Positions 1 through 7,822 of a stretch of 40,841 nt of DNA are shown here, piece by piece (position 1 is the first letter of the stretch; the number at the start of each line of letters is the position of its first letter). A model generated the notes under the pieces. The model was not told the origin of the DNA and made no database searches. It saw nothing but the letters and a program-made list of their open reading frames with translations. The translations under genes and the position numbers were made by a program. Source of the DNA: M0027 sp021713415 (lineage in GTDB: Bacteria > Pseudomonadota > Gammaproteobacteria > Francisellales > Francisellaceae); assembly GCA_021713415.1 (NCBI GenBank), contig JAKJJQ010000028.1, positions 1 to 40,841 on the forward strand, in the 5' to 3' direction.

Positions 1-126
1 TACCTTAGCCATTATGTTAATTGGCAAAGAATTATTGAGCGAACTCACTTATTGTCTGATAAATCAGTACAATGGCTGGAAATTCTTATAAAGCCAGATA
101 AGTTTCAACATATTTCGCCAAAATAG
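1..126 (+). CDS. 3' end of an unidentified gene (last 41 codons)
   Basis: Frame 1 is open from the window edge to TAG at 124-126 and encodes a 41-residue C-terminus rich in Trp, Ile, Lys and Gln (starts YLSHYVNWQ, ends QHISPK). The composition is protein-like, but the stretch is too short to identify a family. The start and most of the gene lie outside the window. No Rho-independent terminator follows the stop. The nearest neighbour, the secreted micro-protein, is on the opposite strand and converges on it. A chance open frame of this length is possible. Confidence 0.45.
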   Translation, partial: YLSHYVNWQRIIERTHLLSDKSVQWLEILIKPDKFQHISPK

Positions 127-203
127 CCAAAATTAAATTTATTTACCAATTGAAAGAAATATTTTTTGATTAATACAATTAGAAATAGACTTAAGATAAG
201 GCC

Positions 204-232
204 ATTACAACTTAATACCATAAAACGGTCAA
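204..232 (-). promoter_or_regulatory. Candidate sigma70 promoter pointing to the left edge
   Basis: On the minus strand there is TTGACC (232-227), a 17-base spacer and TGTAAT (209-204). The -35 is the same hexamer as in the tRNA-Tyr promoter of this window. It would start transcription near 197, running antisense to the partial plus-strand gene. No convincing small gene was seen downstream within the window, so the product is unknown. AT-rich DNA gives such matches by chance. Confidence 0.35.
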
Positions 233-285
233 GAAAAATGGCATATAAATTATAGCCTTACCTTAAAGCCTAAAGAAACTATAGC

Positions 286-450
286 TTATGGTACAAGTGT
301 TGATTGACTTGGTAGCGTATGCACTTGCTGTTGATGTGTTTGGTTAAACACTTGTATTGCAGAGTTTACATCAGCATAGCTTGTGCTTGCTCCAATACCT
401 AACATACAAAATACAATGATTGCACCAATGAATTTAGATAAACTTTTCAT
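286..450 (-). CDS. Small secreted protein, 54 residues with signal peptide
   Basis: This is a short gene of 54 codons starting ATG at 450-448. The Shine-Dalgarno is near perfect (AAGGAGGG, followed by TAGATA and the ATG). The N-terminus is a textbook signal peptide: MKSLSK, then a hydrophobic core of about 14 residues, then an AxA-like site (STSYA-DV) predicted to cut after residue 26. The mature product would be about 28 residues, rich in Gln, Ser and Val, with no cysteine after the signal. I do not recognise the family. A dedicated TATAAT promoter lies at 579-607, giving a leader of about 120 bases. It lies downstream of the MarR gene on the same strand. The single Cys in the hydrophobic core lacks a convincing lipobox, so a released peptide is favoured over a lipoprotein. 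The secretion signal is well supported; the role is unknown. Confidence 0.75.
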   Translation of the reverse strand: MKSLSKFIGAIIVFCMLGIGASTSYADVNSAIQVFNQTHQQQVHTLPSQSTLVP

Positions 451-545
451 TATCTACCCTCCTTATTTCCTTAACATCGAAACCGCTTATTATTATACTT
501 AACTGCGTTTCTGGCACATGGAATGTCAGGCGTCATGATTAAGTG

Positions 546-571
546 ATAGCTTTAAAGATTTTTGAAGCTAT
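546..571. other. Hairpin in the leader of the secreted micro-protein
   Basis: ATAGCTT (546-552) and AAGCTAT (565-571) form a perfect 7-bp inverted repeat with a 12-base loop. It lies just downstream of the expected transcription start of the minus-strand promoter at 579-607. No T-run follows on either strand, so it is not a terminator. It may stabilise the 5' end of the mRNA or be a regulator site. Confidence 0.45.
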
Positions 572-578
572 GCGTCTG

Positions 579-607
579 ATTATACTGCTATTTTATGCTA
601 AAATCAA
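579..607 (-). promoter_or_regulatory. Strong sigma70 promoter for the secreted micro-protein
   Basis: Minus strand: TTGATT (607-602), exactly 17 bases, then a perfect TATAAT (584-579). The predicted start near 572 leaves about 120 untranslated bases before the ATG at 450. It lies between marR and the small gene, so the small gene can be expressed independently of marR. Confidence 0.7.
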
Positions 608-662
608 GCTTTAATTTATAATTTTTTCAATTATTTTTGATTATTTTAAATATAAAACAGGC

Positions 663-1103
663 TTAGCGACGTTGTTGCTCTTGAGTAATACAATGCTGCA
701 TCACACGTTTAAATGCCTCAATGTCTTTTTCTGGGCAACCTTTAAGTAGAAAATCCCAAACTCGATCTGCCTCTTGGCCTAGAGTCATAACCAACATTTG
801 CCCTTTATTCGTTAAAGTATGTAAGACAGAGCGGCCATCTTCATGAGACTGCTCTCTTAAAATATAACCATTTTTTTCTAAGCGCTTTAATGAACGTGTT
901 AAACTCTGCGATTCAAGCTTCAGTGCATTTGCCAGATCAGATTTACTTGAGCGATCACCTTCAAAGACTAAAGTTACCAATAACATGCGATCTAAGGGCG
1001 TTAGATTATATTCATGAGCAAATTGATTAAAATGCTTACGCCAAATGGATGTCATATCACGAAATAAAACCATTATTGTACTAAATTTTGAAATATCCAT
1101 CAT
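663..1103 (-). CDS. MarR-family winged-helix transcriptional regulator
   Basis: This 146-residue protein has the usual MarR length. Helices around residues 10-45 would form the dimer interface. The winged helix-turn-helix spans about residues 50-100 (RSSKSDLANALKLESQSLTR, then RLEKNGYI), and the wing carries the family signature of D-G-R before a short strand (EDGRSVLHTLTNKG). MarR proteins are dimeric repressors or activators that often sense small aromatic ligands. Two ATG codons in tandem (1103 and 1100) follow AAGG; either could be used. The upstream DNA contains an inverted repeat (1178-1199) that could be an autoregulatory operator. The only downstream gene on this strand is the secreted micro-protein, so that gene and marR itself are the natural candidate targets. 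The family is certain; the ligand and targets are not known. Confidence 0.9.
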   Translation of the reverse strand: MMDISKFSTIMVLFRDMTSIWRKHFNQFAHEYNLTPLDRMLLVTLVFEGDRSSKSDLANALKLESQSLTRSLKRLEKNGYILREQSHEDGRSVLHTLTNKGQMLVMTLGQEADRVWDFLLKGCPEKDIEAFKRVMQHCITQEQQRR

Positions 1104-1177
1104 AAAAACCTTATTTTTTACATTTTGATCATTAAATTATCATAAATATACCGATACAACAATTCTCAATTTAGCAA

Positions 1178-1199
1178 TATACTCACTCTTATTAGTATA
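1178..1199. promoter_or_regulatory. Candidate MarR operator
   Basis: TATACT (1178-1183) and AGTATA (1194-1199) form an inverted repeat with a 10-base spacer, about 75 bases upstream of the marR start. Dimeric winged-helix regulators usually bind such palindromes of about 16-22 bp next to their own gene. The link to this MarR protein is inferred from position. Confidence 0.4.
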
Positions 1200-1248
1200 G
1201 TACACCAAGTTACATCATTCATTTATTTATATTGCACCTAAATTGTAT

Positions 1249-2262
1249 TTAAGTAATTTCTGTTAACCACCAGCGCGGTTTTACCTCAACTTGATGATTA
1301 TCATCAACTTGGTTATTTAAAAGGCGTAGAGCGCCTGCAACTGCAATCATTGCACCATTATCAGTACAGTATTCAATTTTAGGGAAATAAGTTTTAATTT
1401 TTAGTTTATTACTTAGTGACTCAAAACCATTCCTTAATCTTTGATTTGCGCCAACGCCACCTGCTATAACTAATCGCTTAAAGCCTGTTGCATTAATCGC
1501 TCTTTTTGATTTAATTAAAATCGTATCAACAACAGCTTCCTCAAATGCATAGGCTAAATCAGCTTTAGTTTGTTGAGATTGATCTGAATTCTGCCAAGCA
1601 TTTAAAACAGCTGTTTTAAGGCCACTAAAACTAAAATCTAATCCTGGGCGATCTGTCATTGGTCGTGGCAGATGAAATATACCCTTACGACCAGACTCAG
1701 CAAGTTTTGCTAATAATGCCCCACCCGGATAATCTAGCCCTAATAGTTTAGCTGTTTTATCAAACGCTTCACCTGCAGCATCATCAATGGATTCACCTAA
1801 TAATTGATAGTGGCCAAAGGATTTAACTGCAATTAATTGTGTATGCCCGCCAGAGACTAATAATGCCACAAATGGATACTCTGGTTTATCATCTTCAAGC
1901 TTTGATGCCATTAAATGCCCTTCTAAGTGATGAATACCAATAGCAGGCACTTTTAAGGCATAAGCTAATGATTTAGCAAATGCAGCACCCACCATTAATG
2001 CACCAATTAACCCTGGTCCCTTCGTATAGGCAATAGCATCAATCGCTGATTTATCTAAATAATTATTTTTAAGTAGTTGCTTTAACAATGGTAAAAGTTT
2101 TTTGACATGGTCTCGAGATGCTAATTCAGGCACCACACCACCATATTCTGCATGCATTTTTGCTTGAGTATAAAGAATATGGCCAATTAACTGATCTTTA
2201 TTCGTATCATAAAGTGCTAACCCTGTCTCATCACAGGATGTCTCAATAGCAAGAACAATCAT
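1249..2262 (-). CDS. tsaD: tRNA N6-adenosine threonylcarbamoyltransferase TsaD
   Basis: TsaD (formerly Gcp/YgjD) transfers the threonylcarbamoyl group to A37 of ANN-decoding tRNAs, working with TsaB, TsaC and TsaE. The 337-residue length is normal. The ASKHA-fold start is clear (VLAIETSCDETGLAL). The metal site H112-LEG-H116 is intact (GIHHLEGHLMA). Nucleotide-binding elements follow: VSGGHTQL near 137, the DDAAGEAFDK segment near 160, and VIAGGVGANQRLR near 267. It starts 4 bases after the galU stop with no obvious Shine-Dalgarno of its own, so translational coupling within lapA-galU-tsaD is likely. It is an essential enzyme in most bacteria. Nothing odd is seen in the reading frame. Confidence 0.97.
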   Translation of the reverse strand: MIVLAIETSCDETGLALYDTNKDQLIGHILYTQAKMHAEYGGVVPELASRDHVKKLLPLLKQLLKNNYLDKSAIDAIAYTKGPGLIGALMVGAAFAKSLAYALKVPAIGIHHLEGHLMASKLEDDKPEYPFVALLVSGGHTQLIAVKSFGHYQLLGESIDDAAGEAFDKTAKLLGLDYPGGALLAKLAESGRKGIFHLPRPMTDRPGLDFSFSGLKTAVLNAWQNSDQSQQTKADLAYAFEEAVVDTILIKSKRAINATGFKRLVIAGGVGANQRLRNGFESLSNKLKIKTYFPKIEYCTDNGAMIAVAGALRLLNNQVDDNHQVEVKPRWWLTEIT

Positions 2263-2266
2263 TAGT

Positions 2267-3130
2267 TTAGCTTATATTAAACGCTTGGCGAACATAGCTT
2301 TCGAATAAATCACCGAACTCAGGGTGCTTACGCGTATATTCAAAATTTGCAATTAAAAACCCAAGTTTATCACCACAGTCATAGCGTCGACCATCAAAAC
2401 GATGCGCAATTAATCGTTGCGTTAGAGCCAGTTGCTCAATGGCATCGGTTAATTGAATTTCTCCACCAGCACCTTTATTTTGCTTACTTAAATGATAAAA
2501 AATATCCGCAGGTAAAATATAACGCCCAACAATGCCTAAATCACTTGGCGCATCTTCTGGCTTAGGTTTTTCAACCAAATGCTCAATTGATAAATCATCA
2601 TCGCGTAAAGAAACCATACCATAATTAACAGTCTCTTCTTTTTCTATCGGCTGTACAGCTATAACACCACATTTATGATATTCATAAGCTTCAACCATTT
2701 GCTTTAGACAGCCAACGCCTCTTGATTCAATTAAATCATCTGCCAATAACACAGCAAATGGCTCATTGCCAACTAATGGACTTGCGCAATTAACTGCATG
2801 GCCTAAGCCTAAAGCTTCAGTTTGTCTGATATAGACACAAGTAACATCTTTTGGCAGCATTGACTGAACTTGCTCTAGAAATTCTAGTTTATTTTTTTCT
2901 AATAGTTTTGTTTCTAGTTCAAAGTTTTTATCAAAATAATCTTCAATGGAACGCTTATAAATTGATGTAACAAAAATTAATTCTTTAATGCCAGCATCAA
3001 TCGCTTCTTTGACTGCATACTCAATTAATGGCTTATCAACAACCGTTAACATTTCCTTTGGAAGTGCTTTTGTAGCAGGCAGAAATCGCGTACCTAACCC
3101 TGCAACCGGAAAAACAGCCTTTTTAATCAT
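2267..3130 (-). CDS. galU: UTP-glucose-1-phosphate uridylyltransferase GalU
   Basis: GalU makes UDP-glucose from UTP and glucose-1-phosphate, feeding LPS and other glycan synthesis. The 287 residues begin with the nucleotidyltransferase signature (VFPVAGLGTRFLPATKALPK), followed by the active-site region with LLADDLI near 130 and LVEKPKPED near 185. Length is slightly below the E. coli enzyme (302). Its ATG overlaps the lapA stop by one base (TAATG at 3130), and tsaD follows after 4 bases, so the three genes form one transcription unit. The pairing with lapA, an LPS-assembly factor, gives an envelope-biogenesis flavour. Confidence 0.95.
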   Translation of the reverse strand: MIKKAVFPVAGLGTRFLPATKALPKEMLTVVDKPLIEYAVKEAIDAGIKELIFVTSIYKRSIEDYFDKNFELETKLLEKNKLEFLEQVQSMLPKDVTCVYIRQTEALGLGHAVNCASPLVGNEPFAVLLADDLIESRGVGCLKQMVEAYEYHKCGVIAVQPIEKEETVNYGMVSLRDDDLSIEHLVEKPKPEDAPSDLGIVGRYILPADIFYHLSKQNKGAGGEIQLTDAIEQLALTQRLIAHRFDGRRYDCGDKLGFLIANFEYTRKHPEFGDLFESYVRQAFNIS

Positions 3131-3372
3131 TATAATTTACTCTTTGTATCTTTAGTTTTGTGCTTACTTTTCCTAGCACATCTACCTTTACAATAGCCTA
3201 CTAGTATACCCAATATAGCGCCAATGACAAATGCAATTAAAATAATTATCACCAAAGGTAAAGTAATCTCTCCAAAGAAATAATTTAATAATACAACATG
3301 CGCATTTAAAATTGAAAATGCGATAATAATAACCAATACGATAATTAAAAAAAGCCACCACAGATATTTCAT
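3130..3372 (-). CDS. lapA: LapA/YciS-type inner-membrane protein
   Basis: This small protein of 80 residues has two closely spaced transmembrane helices (about residues 3-24 and 38-60) and a basic Lys/Arg-rich cytoplasmic tail, the layout of the LapA domain (DUF1049). In E. coli LapA works with LapB in control of LpxC and LPS assembly. The Shine-Dalgarno AAGGAGAAG sits directly before the ATG. lapB, the usual partner, does not follow; galU does. The gene starts only about 33 bases after the rpoC terminator, so it needs either a promoter overlapping that hairpin or read-through from rpoC. The family call rests on topology, length and the hydrophobic pattern. Confidence 0.8.
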   Translation of the reverse strand: MKYLWWLFLIIVLVIIIAFSILNAHVVLLNYFFGEITLPLVIIILIAFVIGAILGILVGYCKGRCARKSKHKTKDTKSKL

Positions 3373-3404
3373 TTAATCTTCTCCTTGAGGCATCTGTATA
3401 AAAC

Positions 3405-3430
3405 AAAAAAGGCATCACTTAAGATGCCTT
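3405..3430 (-). terminator. Rho-independent terminator of the rpoBC operon
   Basis: On the minus strand a perfect 8-bp stem (AAGGCATC with GATGCCTT, arms at 3430-3423 and 3416-3409) closes a 6-base loop and runs into TTTTTT. It lies about 60 bases after the rpoC stop and ends the long ribosomal/RNA polymerase transcript. Confidence 0.9.
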
Positions 3431-3490
3431 TATTAGTTTAATGTATTCTCCAATGCGATAAAAGAAAAAGCATTGATTTGATAAGCCAAA

Positions 3491-6400
3491 TTAAATACTA
3501 TCCGTATCATCTAGCATATCAGGTTCATCTCCTGCTTGTTGTAAAGCTGCAGATAATGACATTTCAATCTCTTCCATACTTAAAACATCTTCTTCTTCAT
3601 CAAATGTTTCATGCTCACGGCGACGTTCAAGATGATAAGCAAGACCTGTACCACCTGGGATTAAACGACCAATTAGTACATTTTCTTTCAAGCCTCTTAG
3701 TTCATCAGATTGTCCACTGACAGCTGCTTCAGTTAAGACACGAGTTGTTTCTTGGAATGAGGCAGCAGATAAGAAAGATTCCGTCGATAGTGATGCTTTA
3801 GTGATCCCTAATAACACAGGCTCACATAGCGCCTCAATTTTACCTTCTTCACGCAACTTATCATTAGCCTCTAACACTTGAACTAACTCTAGTTGTTCAC
3901 CTGTAACAAAACGACTATCACCAGGTGCTGTAATAAAGACCTTACGTAGCATTTGACGAATCACAACTTCAATATGTTTATCGTTAATTCCTACACCTTG
4001 TAAGCGATAAACATCCTGAATTTCATTAACAATATAATCAGCTAATACATGGATACCTTTTAATCTTAAGATTTCATGTGGATCAAGTGGACCATCAGAG
4101 ATAATCTCACCTTTATCTACATGCTCCCCTTCAAAGACGTTAATATGACGCCACTTAGGAATCATAATTTCAACTTGATCATTATCTTCAGGTGAAATCA
4201 CCAAACGACGCTTACCTTTTGTCTCTTTACCAAAGCTCACAATACCAGCAACATCCGCCATAATCGCAGCATCTTTTGGTCTACGCGCCTCAAACAAATC
4301 AGCAACACGTGGTAGACCACCTGTAATATCTTTGTTTTTAGAACCTTCTTGTGGAATACGCGCGATGACATCACCAACTTCAACTTTATTGCCACTTTCA
4401 AGGTTAATAATCGCACCTGCTGGCATAAAATAACTAGCTGGAATCTGTGTATTTGGGAAATTTAACTCATTACCTTTTGCATCGATAAGGCGAATCAATG
4501 GCTTAAGCTCACGTCCACCAGATTTTTGCGCATCGGTAATTACAATACTACTTAAACCAGTTAATTCATCCGCTTGACGATTCATCGTAATGCCATCAAG
4601 GAAGTCGACAAACTCAACTTGTCCTGCCACTTCTGTAATTACTGGATGTGTATGTGGATCCCATGTTGCAACAATATTACCTGCATTTACTTCTGCTGCA
4701 TCTTCTGCAGTTACAACAGCACCATATGGTAATTTATAGCGCTCACGTTCACGACCAAACTTATCAACAACAGATAACTCACCTGAACGGGAAACAACAA
4801 CTAAATTACCTTCTTTATTACGTACTGTTTTTAAGTTATTAAACTTAAGATGGCCTGCATTTTTTACCTGAACTTGGCTATCTGCAGCAGCCTGAGAAGC
4901 TGCACCACCAATATGGAATGTACGCATAGTTAACTGTGTACCAGGTTCACCAATAGACTGTGCTGCAATCACACCAACTGATTCACCAACATTAACTCGA
5001 TGTCCTCTTGCAAGATCACGGCCATAGCACATAGAGCAAAGACCACGTCTTGTTTGACAAGTAATTGCTGAGCGTACTTTGATATTATCAATAGCTGCTT
5101 CATCAATTAAGAAAAGTAGCTTTTCATCAATCAATGTATTTTGCTCAATTAATACTTCATCACTACCTGGGCGACAAATATCTTCAGCAGTTAAACGTCC
5201 AAGTACGCGATCACGTAATGGCACAACAACATCACCACCCTCAATTAATGGCGTCATTAAAATACCATCTTCTGTGCCACAGTCTTCTTCAATAATGACT
5301 AGATCTTGCGCAACATCAACTAAACGACGTGTCAGATAACCTGAATTAGCTGTTTTTAGTGCCGTATCAGCCAAACCTTTACGTGCACCATGCGTTGAGG
5401 TGAAATATTGTAATACCGACAAGCCTTCACGGAAGTTTGCAGTAATTGGTGTTTCAATAATAGAGCCATCTGGTTTTGCCATTAGACCACGCATACCAGC
5501 TAACTGTCTAATCTGAGCTGCTGAACCACGCGCCCCAGAGTCAGCCATCATATAAACTGAATTAAATGATTCTTGTGCTGTGGTTTTGCCTGACTTATCT
5601 TTCACTTTTTCTTTAGAGATGACTTCCATCATCGCTTTAGCTACTTGTGAATTAGCTCTTGACCAAATATCAATTACTTTGTTATAACGCTCACCATTGG
5701 TTACTAAACCATTGGCATATTGATCTGAGATTTCTTTTACTTGATCTTCGGCTTGAGATAAAATATTTACTTTTTCATCAGGTACTAACATATCATCAAT
5801 ACCAATTGAAATACCAGAACGAGTTGAATAGTGGAAACCTGAATACATTAACTGATCAGCAAAGATAACCGTTGCTTTTGTACCAAGACGTCGATAACTC
5901 TCATCAATTAATTTAGCAACCACTTTTTTAGTTAATGGTTTATTAATCAAAGCAAATGGAAGACCATCTGGTAAGATATCAGATAGTAATGCCCTACCAA
6001 CTGTAGTCTCTACAACACCACTTTCTGAAACATAATCACCTTTTTCATTTAATACTTTATGATTAAGACGGACTTTAATTTTTGCTTGAAGATCAATTTT
6101 ACCCGCATGATAAGCACGTTGGACTTGAAGTAAGTCAGAGAATAATTTACCTTCCCCTTTTGCATTAATGCGCTCACGCGTCATATAGTAAAGCCCTAGA
6201 ACAATATCCTGTGTCGGTGCAATAACTGGTGTACCATGTGCAGGCGATAAAATATTATTCGTTGACATCATCAATGTACGCGCTTCTAATTGCGCCTCTA
6301 ATGATAATGGTACGTGTACCGCCATTTGGTCACCATCAAAGTCAGCGTTAAAGGCAACACAGACTAAAGGATGTAGCTGAATTGCTTTACCTTCAATTAA

Positions 6401-7720
6401 TACTGGTTCAAATGCTTGAATACCCAATCTATGTAGCGTTGGTGCACGGTTTAACATGACTGGATGCTCACGAATCACTTGATCAAGAATATCCCAAACG
6501 ACAGCTTCTTCTCGTTCAACCATTTTCTTCGCTGCTTTAATAGTTGATGCATGCTCTTGAAGTTCTAATTGACTATAGATAAAAGGTTTAAATAACTCTA
6601 AAGCCATTTTTTTGGGTAGGCCACACTGATGCAGTTTTAAGGTTGGACCAACCACAATAACGGAACGTCCTGAATAATCAACACGCTTACCTAATAGGTT
6701 TTGACGAAAACGGCCCTGCTTACCTTTAATCATATCAGCTAAAGATTTCAACGCACGCTTATTAGAGCCAGTTACTGCACGTCCACGGCGACCATTGTCT
6801 AATAAAGCATCTACTGCTTCTTGTAGCATACGTTTTTCATTTCTAACAATAATATCAGGCGCATTTAATTCTAATAAACGCTTTAGACGATTGTTACGGT
6901 TAATCACACGACGATATAAGTCATTTAAATCTGATGTTGCAAAACGTCCACCATCTAATGGTACCAATGGACGTAGATCAGGAGGTAGAACTGGTAAAAC
7001 CGTTAAAATCATCCACTCAGGCTTATTACCTGAATCTGCAAATGCTTCTAATAACTTCAAGCGTTTGGTTAATTTTTTAATTTTTGTTTCAGAATTTGTT
7101 GCAGGTAATTCTTCTCGAATGGTTTCAATTTCAGCAGTTAGATCAATTGCACATAAAAGTTTATGAATCGCTTCAGCACCCATTAAGGCTTCAAACTCAT
7201 CACCATATTCTTCCAATGCATCTAAATAGGTTTCTTCTGCCAATAACTGACCACGTTCAAACGGTGTCATACCAGGGTCAGTAACTACATAAGCTTCAAA
7301 ATACAAAATACGCTCGATATCGCGTAAAGTCATATCAAGAAATAAACCAATACGAGATGGTAGAGATTTTAAAAACCAGATATGTGCTACTGGACAAGCT
7401 AATTCAATATGCCCCATTCGCTCACGACGCACTCGAGATTGCGTAACTTCAACACCACACTTCTCACAGATAATACCACGATGTTTTAAACGCTTATACT
7501 TACCACACAAGCATTCATAATCTTTCACTGGACCAAATATTTTAGCACAGAACAAACCGTCACGTTCTGGCTTAAAGGTACGATAATTAATCGTTTCCGG
7601 TTTTTTAACTTCACCGTATGACCAACTACGAATCATTTCCGGGGATGCAAGCGCAACGCGAATACGGTCAAACTCTTGCTCTTTACCTTGTTGCTTGATA
7701 ATGCCAAGTAGATCTTTCAA
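3491..7720 (-). CDS. rpoC: RNA polymerase subunit beta' RpoC
   Basis: This is the largest RNA polymerase subunit, carrying the catalytic magnesium site. I place the start at TTG 7720-7718 (1,409 residues) rather than at the in-frame ATG at 7750. GGGAG lies 8 bases before the TTG, the protein then begins KDLLGIIK like E. coli KDLLKFLK, and residue numbers then coincide with E. coli: zinc cysteines C70, C72, C85, C88 and catalytic D460, D462, D464 (NADFDGDQM). The ATG at 7750 has no Shine-Dalgarno. The second zinc site is present (EEDCGTEDG, then CQTRRGLCSMC). The C-terminus is acidic. It follows rpoB after 102 bases and is closed by the terminator at 3405-3430. Confidence 0.98.
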   Translation of the reverse strand: MKDLLGIIKQQGKEQEFDRIRVALASPEMIRSWSYGEVKKPETINYRTFKPERDGLFCAKIFGPVKDYECLCGKYKRLKHRGIICEKCGVEVTQSRVRRERMGHIELACPVAHIWFLKSLPSRIGLFLDMTLRDIERILYFEAYVVTDPGMTPFERGQLLAEETYLDALEEYGDEFEALMGAEAIHKLLCAIDLTAEIETIREELPATNSETKIKKLTKRLKLLEAFADSGNKPEWMILTVLPVLPPDLRPLVPLDGGRFATSDLNDLYRRVINRNNRLKRLLELNAPDIIVRNEKRMLQEAVDALLDNGRRGRAVTGSNKRALKSLADMIKGKQGRFRQNLLGKRVDYSGRSVIVVGPTLKLHQCGLPKKMALELFKPFIYSQLELQEHASTIKAAKKMVEREEAVVWDILDQVIREHPVMLNRAPTLHRLGIQAFEPVLIEGKAIQLHPLVCVAFNADFDGDQMAVHVPLSLEAQLEARTLMMSTNNILSPAHGTPVIAPTQDIVLGLYYMTRERINAKGEGKLFSDLLQVQRAYHAGKIDLQAKIKVRLNHKVLNEKGDYVSESGVVETTVGRALLSDILPDGLPFALINKPLTKKVVAKLIDESYRRLGTKATVIFADQLMYSGFHYSTRSGISIGIDDMLVPDEKVNILSQAEDQVKEISDQYANGLVTNGERYNKVIDIWSRANSQVAKAMMEVISKEKVKDKSGKTTAQESFNSVYMMADSGARGSAAQIRQLAGMRGLMAKPDGSIIETPITANFREGLSVLQYFTSTHGARKGLADTALKTANSGYLTRRLVDVAQDLVIIEEDCGTEDGILMTPLIEGGDVVVPLRDRVLGRLTAEDICRPGSDEVLIEQNTLIDEKLLFLIDEAAIDNIKVRSAITCQTRRGLCSMCYGRDLARGHRVNVGESVGVIAAQSIGEPGTQLTMRTFHIGGAASQAAADSQVQVKNAGHLKFNNLKTVRNKEGNLVVVSRSGELSVVDKFGRERERYKLPYGAVVTAEDAAEVNAGNIVATWDPHTHPVITEVAGQVEFVDFLDGITMNRQADELTGLSSIVITDAQKSGGRELKPLIRLIDAKGNELNFPNTQIPASYFMPAGAIINLESGNKVEVGDVIARIPQEGSKNKDITGGLPRVADLFEARRPKDAAIMADVAGIVSFGKETKGKRRLVISPEDNDQVEIMIPKWRHINVFEGEHVDKGEIISDGPLDPHEILRLKGIHVLADYIVNEIQDVYRLQGVGINDKHIEVVIRQMLRKVFITAPGDSRFVTGEQLELVQVLEANDKLREEGKIEALCEPVLLGITKASLSTESFLSAASFQETTRVLTEAAVSGQSDELRGLKENVLIGRLIPGGTGLAYHLERRREHETFDEEEDVLSMEEIEMSLSAALQQAGDEPDMLDDTDSI

Positions 7721-7765
7721 GGTTATTCTCCCATTTATAACATTTATCAATTAGCTTAAACACAT

Positions 7766-7789
7766 AAGGGCTTTTATCTAAAAACCCTT
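7766..7789 (-). other. Hairpin between rpoB and rpoC
   Basis: AAGGGTTTTT and AAAAGCCCTT pair over 10 positions with one mismatch around a 4-base loop. On the minus strand it is followed by ATGTGTTTAAG, not a T-run, so it is not a terminator. A processing or mRNA-stability element between the two large genes is possible. Confidence 0.5.
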
Positions 7790-7822
7790 GTTTACCTTTT
7801 TATTGTGACGACTCTTAAGCAA

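Noticed and set aside
191..266. Inverted repeat TTAAGATAAGGC / GCCTTACCTTAA
   Set aside because: The arms are 52 bases apart with one mismatch and no T-run; it is too loose to call a terminator or operator in AT-rich DNA.
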